Below are positions 57,136 through 64,000 of a stretch of 64,000 bases of DNA, piece by piece. A model generated the notes under the pieces. It worked only from the letters and a program-made list of their open reading frames with translations, was not told the DNA's origin and ran no database searches. Each line of letters starts with the position of its first letter. Within the stretch, counting starts at the first letter, position 1. The stretch lies in contig MU394080.1 in assembly GCA_022578605.1 (NCBI GenBank), forward strand, positions 186,001 to 250,000. Direction: 5' to 3'. A program made the translations under genes and the position numbers. This DNA is from Camillea tinctor. Its lineage: Eukaryota > Ascomycota > Sordariomycetes > Xylariales > Xylariaceae.

Positions 57136-57716
57136 ATTGTGGTGGCGACTTCCTTGTTATGAGACTCTTCCATTAAGAAGGCCTACTATGTACTTAATTC
57201 AGTCGCAACTGGCATGACTGCTAGTAACTACCTACATTAGTAGATACGTAGCTACCCCAGCAGTGCTATCATTAAGATTTCTTTTTGGAAAGTACATACC
57301 TTCTCTGTTATGTAATTTCCCCCTTATCTACATGATGTTGACCGTACCTATTCATCTTGGACTTGAGATTGAGTTACCTAACATCCAAGTACCTATCTAC
57401 CTAGCAGCGAGCTAAGGGTACATCTCTATTATTAATATAAAAGGTTAGCTATCCAGATAGGTAGGTATATAGTATCAACTACATGGATAGCCCCTATTTT
57501 CATGTATATACTTGGTAAGTGTCTACTGAAAATAACGTTAACATGAATACTGAACAACATTTATATCTCAAAAGAAGGCAGGATCCTTATTAAATCACAG
57601 TTACACGGTTTAAACAGTTACTAAGACATCTAGATAAGTAAATAACTGCAAGATTTGTGTAATCTACCTAGGTACTTTTTTTTTTAACCCCGATAGGATG
57701 ATCATCTATCTATTAC

Positions 57717-57762
57717 ACACCACCACCACCACCACCCACCACCATCACCACCACCATCAAGA
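57717..57762. repeat. CAC-rich trinucleotide array
   Basis: About 15 CAC/ACC units with a few substitutions (CAT, CCAC), non-coding. Confidence 0.85.
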
Positions 57763-58154
57763 ACCACGCAGCCAACAACCTCATCAATATTCATAATAGG
57801 ATTCAATACCCAAAACACAGTCAGCATGTCAATGCAAGTGAGATAGAGACTCCTTAACCGCATATCATAAATACTTCTCTCCTTGCCGAACCCGACATAA
57901 AACCAGTCCTATGCTATTCCCCCTCGTCTTATCTCATCACCCCTTTTGATTTTATTTTTTCTACTTTGTCTCTCCCCTTTTATGCTCATGAAAAAAATTA
58001 AATCCTTTTTGCAACCTCATGTCGTTGCCAACTCCAAGTCTAATCGCATCATCACCTTCTTCCCTACTCCATGGAGAGGAAAACACTAACCTAGGAGACA
58101 TGTAAGAGAATCAAGGAAAGGTTAAGGGTGACAAAAATAAAACCAGCAGCATCT

Positions 58155-60553
58155 TCAGGGCAGGTCCATAATCTTCCCTGGGTTCATGATCCAGAGCGGA
58201 TCGAGCGCCGACTTGATCTGGCGCATGACGGCGAGGGTATCGGGCCCGACCTCGCGCAGCAGCGACTCCTTCTTGCCCCAGCCAACCGAGTGTTCGCCCG
58301 TGCAGGTTCCCTCCATGTCGAGCGCGCGATTGACCATGTTTTTGACGCACCTCTCAACTTTGGCGCGCTCCTCGCGGCTGCGTCCGTCGTATATGATGCT
58401 CTCGTGGAAATTACCGTCCCCGATGTGGCCCAGAATCGAAGCAAACAGGCCTAGATCGTCCATCTCCTTCTTGCTCACCTCAATGATGTCGGCTAGCCGG
58501 CTGAAAGGCACGGCTACATCGGTGCTCCCTAGAAGAGCGAAAGGGAGAAGAAGGGGGTTATGTCAGTTTCTGAGTCCTTGTTATACACGCGAGGCCTTTG
58601 TCCCCCTTTCTCTTCGCTGCTCACACTAGAAGACTTATTCCAAGACTCACGCCCCCTCGTAAAGGAAAATAAAAGAAATACAAGGTAAAAGGAAAAGGAG
58701 CACTTACAGACTTCCTCACCCTCCTTCCTTAGCGCCAGCATCGACCACAAGGACTCCTTCCGCGCCGACCACAATAACTTCTGCTCGCGCTCGTCCTTGG
58801 CAAACTCGAAATCGGCCCCACGGTTCGCTCGTGTAATGGCCTGCACGCGAGCAATGTTCTCCTTGACGCCTGCCTGCGAGCCCGCAAACTTGAAGAACAG
58901 AGTTGGGACCTCCTTCCATGTCCGCGGCGCTGTCGCCCCGCCTAGGTTAACTACCTTCATCTGCACTTCGTCCATGATCTCCATGGCTGCTATCGGGATC
59001 CCAGCCTGCATCACACCTGCGGCCGCCGACGCGGCGTCTCGGATCGATGGGAAGGTCACGACGGCCACAGAGAAGTCTTCGGGGACAACGGCGAGTTTGA
59101 GAGTGGCTGTGTTTTTAGGGTATGTCTTGTCAGCTTCTTTCGTTACTTTCAGGATTTTTTATCTCCCCTTCCTTTTTTCTTTCCTTTTAAGGAGATGGAT
59201 TAATATTAGTTATTGATTGAAATTTCTCACCTTCGGTGACTAGGCCAAGAGTACCCTCACTACCCACAAAGATGCCGTTGAGGTTGTAGCCCGCCGAGCT
59301 CTTCCGCGGGCGCCTACGCGTCTTAATGACTGTCCCGTCCGCCAAGACCACCGTCAGATTGATGACCCAGTCCTTCATCGTGCCGTATTTGACTGCGTTG
59401 GTGCCAGAGCAGTTCGTGCCAATCATTCCTCCGATCTTTGCACTTGGGCCTGTCCGTCGATCGCGTTAGCCTCAGTTTGCTTCAAAGAAAGATAAAGGGC
59501 CTGGAAGTGAGTTTCAAATTGAAAATAAAGGGGTTGGAGTCCCACAACATCTACACAAGACTGGATTTGAAGAGAATTTCCCTTTTTTCAACCGTCTACA
59601 TCAGGATGCAACTTCACATACCGGGATCAATAGGGAAGAATAGCCCACTGCCCATTCTGCTCAATTGCTCGTTAAGGTCCTGCCATCCAATACTTGGTTG
59701 CACTACAATATCCATGTCATCTTTGTTAAACTGGATGATTTGATCCTGTGCATTCCGGGTTAGTTTCTAGTACCAACTGGGACTTGGACACATGTCTCAA
59801 CACGAAAATATAGCCAAGGAGGCTAAAATGTCATTTTTCAATGACATAGATGAAACCTAGGCCTCTGGGACGTAACTCACCATATAGGCAAAGTCGACAC
59901 TGATGCCACCATAGGGCGCTGAGAAGTTGCCCTCTAAGCTGGAGCCACCCGAATATGGGATGATAGGAACCCGATACTTATGGCAGATTTTGGCGATGAT
60001 GGACACTTGCTCTGTTGAACGGGGATACGCGACAGCTACAGGGAGACCATCTGGGTTCGTCGTCGACCATTCAGAATAGCCATGCGCGTGCAGGTCGTCT
60101 GGGTCTGTACTAATGATATCCTCCTGCTCGCCGTGGTGGCTAATCGCGCGACGAATTTCTTTCAGCGCCTAAAATTAAGATTATCAACAATATATTCTTC
60201 ATATTCATATGAAAGGAAACTTTGGTAGATGTGCGAAACCAACTTACCACTTCCATCTCTTCCACTGAAGCATACTCAGGTCGTGGCATTTTACTATCGA
60301 AGAGCATAACAGCATGCTTCGGTGGATCTTGCAATGCCGCCACCGCAATGCCGAAACCGAACAAGCCGGCTGTGGCAGTCAAAGCGATAACAGACCTGCC
60401 GGACCATTTTGGGCTGTGGTGTGAAGAATCAGACCACGTCCGCCCGACGGTGCTTGGGGGCCTTTCTGTCAGGGGTTTCTTCGGTACACCGGATGCGGAG
60501 AACGAACGTCTCCACACTCCGGCAAGGCGCCCCGAGAAAAGTCTAGCCGACAT
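58155..60553 (-). CDS. dld1: D-lactate dehydrogenase (cytochrome c), mitochondrial Dld1-type
   Basis: Six minus-strand exons (60553-60248, 60168-59881, 59745-59622, 59449-59231, 59106-58708, 58528-58155) give 569 residues. The FAD enzyme oxidises D-lactate to pyruvate and passes electrons to cytochrome c in the intermembrane space. The N-terminus [20 protein letters not shown] is a mitochondrial presequence, followed by a hydrophobic anchor (about 55-75, [20 protein letters not shown]). The FAD-binding PCMH domain includes [20 protein letters not shown] and [20 protein letters not shown]. The C-terminal FAD-oxidase domain ends [26 protein letters not shown] and [10 protein letters not shown], all family hallmarks. 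The first ATG at 60553 was chosen because the upstream open frame lacks one. Introns are 79-179 bp. Confidence 0.94.
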
Positions 60554-63500
60554 GCTCGGGACGGGCCTTTTTAAAAGAGAAAGATTAGCTTGTGTCCTTT
60601 CAGTTCGTTGGAAAGTGCGCACTAAATGTGCCTAGAAAAGCGAAGTGGGAATAAGAGTGGTTTTACAAAAACAAACTGGGTCTTTCCAGCTCTCAAGACC
60701 ATACAAATTCTCTGCTTACAGGTCTAAAGGAGACCGCTTTTCAACTAGAACTTTTGATAAATAAGGAATGGATTTGATACAATGAGGATTTTATCCCAAT
60801 CAAGCAAGGGGTGAAGAGATCAGGTGAGACCAATGATGACGACAATGCAAACCACTTGAGAGACAGCAACATTACGAAACGGGGAAGAAGAAAGGCCCGT
60901 CCTGTTGTAAGTCTGTGTGCCGATACGACGAAAGACGGGACTTTAGGCAAAGCTTGTTCAGCATTCAATAAGAAAATCCTAAATGACCCTTACCTACTAA
61001 GTAAGTCGAGAATAACAGGTTTCTCTGTACGCGGATTCTATATTGAACTTGGGTTATAGAAGGAGGATACGCTGAGGACAAAGCGGGCCTAGGATAGCCC
61101 AAGTTTAAAAGAGCCGCGAGGGTGAAGCGAGAAGTCTCTTGGTTTTTCCTTTGTTCCGGGGAGACCTTGTAGTAATCTGGCAAATACTATCAACAAGCCG
61201 AGATGGGAATTTCCAAAATAACAACGAGTATCCACGATGAGCACCACGTTGTCGTTTTAAATGGGCTAGGTCTGCACCGTTTCCGAAGTCTGCGGACCGA
61301 TAAGGCTATGCTCGAGAAAGAGTCATAACCTCGAGGTTGGATCCCGGGTACTGGGTCCGCGTTCGAGCTAACCGGCAACGAGTAGCCTAGCTCAGTAGTA
61401 ACCTTCGTACTTTCTGGGGCGAGGGCCCAAGTATATAAGGTCACGAAAACACGAAAGAACGACAGAAAGGAGAGGGCAGAGGGGAAAGAGGGAAAGGGGT
61501 CAGAGAACAGAGAGAAACTCAGGGCAATGGCTAGTGTATGGTGCAAGAGTAATCTGAGGAGAGAAAGAGGGACTCTGCTGTGGGCAGCTTCACACATACT
61601 ATATGCCGAACAGGTCAGGGCAAGGAGGGAGCCAAAACCCACATAAGTAATATCCAGAACTAGTCAGCCATTGTCATGTGGAGCAGGCGCTGCCCACGAT
61701 GGGGGAGGGGGGGGGGAATACCATGCTCTAGCCTATTGCTGGTAGCAGGAAGTGGGCAGGCCAGCAGCAATAGGTGGGATTGATGAAGGTGGCAGGTGCT
61801 GCTGATGCGTGAGCATCGATCAGGGAGAGAGAATAAGAAAGAGAGAGAGAGAGAGGGCTATGCCAGAGCCCACTTGTCCCCTTCGTGCAGTACGTGCGTA
61901 GTACGTACTGCATAGTAAATTTGGCTAACTACCTAGTAAGAACAGGGCAAGACAAGAGGACACGGGACTTCGGGTTACGAGGGAAACCAGTGGAGTGGCC
62001 ATGTTCGCCATTGACGGCGTTTTGATTTGTGTACAAGTCCCGGAACGTTTCGACCACGGTGAGGGAGGATGGGGGGAAAAGGGAAACAAGCAGATCATCC
62101 CAAAAAGGAACAGACAGAAAAAAGAGTTAAAAAAACGTCTGTCTGCATGCCTGATCTACTCAAGGGGGGCAGCAGGGTCGTCATTATGATCCGTGGGCTG
62201 ATACTACCTAGTAGTTGTTCGCCCTTGCAAGCTATACCTTACCCTACCCTGCCCGGCGTCATTCTTGTAGGTCGCCATATGTAGGTACAAATGCAAAATT
62301 GTCGTCACGGTAGGGAAGAAGGTGGGAAAGTTTTTTTCTTTTTTTTTCTCCTTCTTCCTTTTTGTTGATAGGGAAGGGCTTTTAACCTATCATTCCCATT
62401 GACCATTAACAGCTCATTCCAATGCGATGGGGTCTTTACAGCCCATGCGGTTTTTCAGCTGTTTCCTTTTTACCCCCTACACTCTTATTAGTTGCAGTGG
62501 TAGCCGTGAGTGCATACCTATGTAGCACCCCAGAGAAAATGGTGGCGTATATTCGCTTGGACATGTTGGTTTTAAGACAGAATAGGTAGCTCGAGGTTTT
62601 TTGAGCCTCGGGGACCAATACTTGACCTAGTAGGTCGGTATACTATTAGGGTGTTATGATCCGTTTCTGTGATTAGCAATGACGAAGGATCAAAGATCCA
62701 AAACCGAGAAAATAAAATAATAATAAAAATAATAAACCTTTTCGGAGATAAAGCGGACGTTTCGAAGTAAAGAAAGGCCCTATTCCCATTTTCTCTCTCT
62801 CTTAACTCTACTTGGAAAAGAAAAAGAAAAAGGAAAAGAGAAAAGATAAACTTGGTTATATCCTCATTCTTTACTACCCGCGTGACTTGATTAATACTAT
62901 TAGACCAGGGAATAAGTTAATAGATAAGTTAGCTGAGGCACCTCGGTAATGTTGTTATGAGGAGATTCTTACACTAGTTCAGTGCCTATATCGGCTTTCC
63001 GCGCGGGGGGATAAAAACGTGTTAACCTAGGTTACATCGTATCGTAGGAATGGTACATATAATACATGCATGCATACATCAATACATATATACAAACTTA
63101 CATCTAGGTAGTTGGTCTAACATGACCTAACCTAGTACATAAACCTAACCTAGGTGCTTATCATTGTGGAGAAGAGAGGAGAGGAGGAGGCTTATGCTAG
63201 TTGTATTGTACATATTGGTTCAATTAATGTGTTTTGTGTAGATATGTCGATATACCTATGCAGCTACTACAAGCTAACCTTTTGTTTGATGTACAATACC
63301 TAGGTTAGCTGAGCGACAACAACCAAGTATGTAGTAAGTACCTAGGTATGTATATGAAGACTAAATAATTATGTCAGGCTTATAAGTAACATCAGGGTCA
63401 GGTAGGTCTGGTATAGCCTAGGTCAGTCCATGTATGTAGGTAGAAAAGTAAGGGGTCAAATCAGTTTAGTCGTATCAATAGCTCTAATCTACCCTTTATA

Positions 63501-64000
63501 GGTTATATGCTTACATATGTAGAGATTGATATCAAACAACATGTTCGAAATGATCTAACCACCTCATATTGAAAGGAGGAACTAGTGCATGTCTATATGT
63601 GTTATCTACCTGTCCTCTGGATCATATACAAGAAGCGGCAACATAGCCACAGCTCAATCCCCATAGCTAACAGTGGCATTCTCCTTTATGCGTTTGTCAA
63701 TACGGCATAGAATCTATATTACTGTCGACCACCTATGTCGTGACAGGTTAAAGATGGAATATCGAATATTCTCAGCTCCTGAAGGCGGCGACGATATTCA
63801 ACCCTTTTCAGTATATCTATATGTATATAGTGTAAGAATTTATTAGAATAACTTGTAATGGCCTGCATTTCTCGACTTGGTGACACGCCTGTGATACGTC
63901 GGTTTGACCATGGGCATCATTCTCAGTCTTACTCAGTCTATCCAGGAAGGGAACTAGGTAGAGCAGCTCGGCCGCTTACATATTACCGCCGTTCCAATCC
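60554..64000. other. Terminal intergenic region, 3.4 kb
   Basis: No supported gene. The left end is the dld1 promoter. Open frames at 60811-61059 (plus) and 61190-61642 (minus) are low-complexity and lack homology. The interval has four ACCTAGGT palindromes (63025, 63148, 63298, 63340) amid TAGGTA-rich sequence, a run of Gs at about 61702-61715, and an imperfect inverted repeat around 61888-61911. Confidence 0.5.

Larger units (their letters stand above)
55815..58154. other. Intergenic region, 2.3 kb, between RdRP and dld1
   Basis: No gene supported. It contains a (TGC)7 run, a CAC-rich array and an ACCTAGGT palindrome (57666). Two weakly similar stretches (about 55910-55950 and 56495-56530) hint at an old duplication but are too diverged to call. 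Confidence 0.5.

Noticed and set aside
61190..61642. 150-residue minus-strand open frame
   Set aside because: Low-complexity Leu/Ser/Phe composition in a purine-rich tract, no recognisable domain, and no splice context.

Overview
This 64 kb window is nuclear DNA from a filamentous ascomycete (Pezizomycotina, most likely Sordariomycetes). The evidence is short GT-AG introns (mostly 46-190 bp) with TAAC/CTAAC branch points, pyrimidine-rich 5' leaders, about one gene per 3 kb, and gene families typical of moulds: an NLR-like hydrolase-NACHT-ankyrin protein, an RNA-dependent RNA polymerase, AIM11, and a peroxisomal Asp f 3-type peroxiredoxin. I worked out 21 protein genes. For every multi-exon gene the splice sites were read from the sequence, and the exon lengths sum to a whole number of codons.

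Layout. 1-3.4 kb: kinetochore CENP-T (+) converging on the COX assembly factor SURF1/Shy1 (-). 3.4-4.8 kb: a damaged assembly region (poly-G, 10 Ns, poly-C). 4.8-9.4 kb: a six-exon NLR-like gene (-). 10.9-13.8 kb: an AIG2/GGCT-like protein and a UBX-domain ER protein. 14.5-16.6 kb: PDCD5-like protein (+) and COQ4 (-), convergent. 17.3-20.7 kb: a MIX17/CHCHD2-like protein and a ketopantoate-reductase-fold (Cbs2-like) protein. 21.7-22.3 kb: exosome cofactor Lrp1/Rrp47. 22.3-26.6 kb: a gene-poor interval. 26.6-28.1 kb: a 2OG-Fe(II) oxygenase. 29.2-34.5 kb: an orphan, AIM11, and an unknown protein with a Cys/His-rich segment. 36.5-40.8 kb: pantothenate kinase and a DUF1348/NTF2-like protein. 43.8-50.5 kb: peroxiredoxin, ribosomal protein L24 divergent from tRNA adenosine deaminase Tad1, and NAC-beta (Egd1). 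51.7-55.8 kb: an intronless RdRP with an RRM-like N-terminus. 58.2-60.6 kb: D-lactate dehydrogenase (cytochrome). The last 3.4 kb holds no supported gene.

The genes do not form one pathway cluster. The loose themes are mitochondria (Shy1, Coq4, MIX17-like, Cbs2-like, AIM11, Dld1), RNA and translation (Lrp1, L24, Tad1, Egd1), and defence or RNA silencing (NLR, RdRP). The least explained items are the H-x(2,3)-H-C repeat protein (33022-34547), the membrane-anchored hydrolase-NLR, an 8-nt microexon in the PDCD5 gene, a likely one-base reading-frame break 5' of the AIG2-like gene, a degenerate ketopantoate-reductase-fold protein with a presequence-like stretch upstream of its only good ATG, and an 8-bp palindrome (ACCTAGGT) strongly over-represented between genes.
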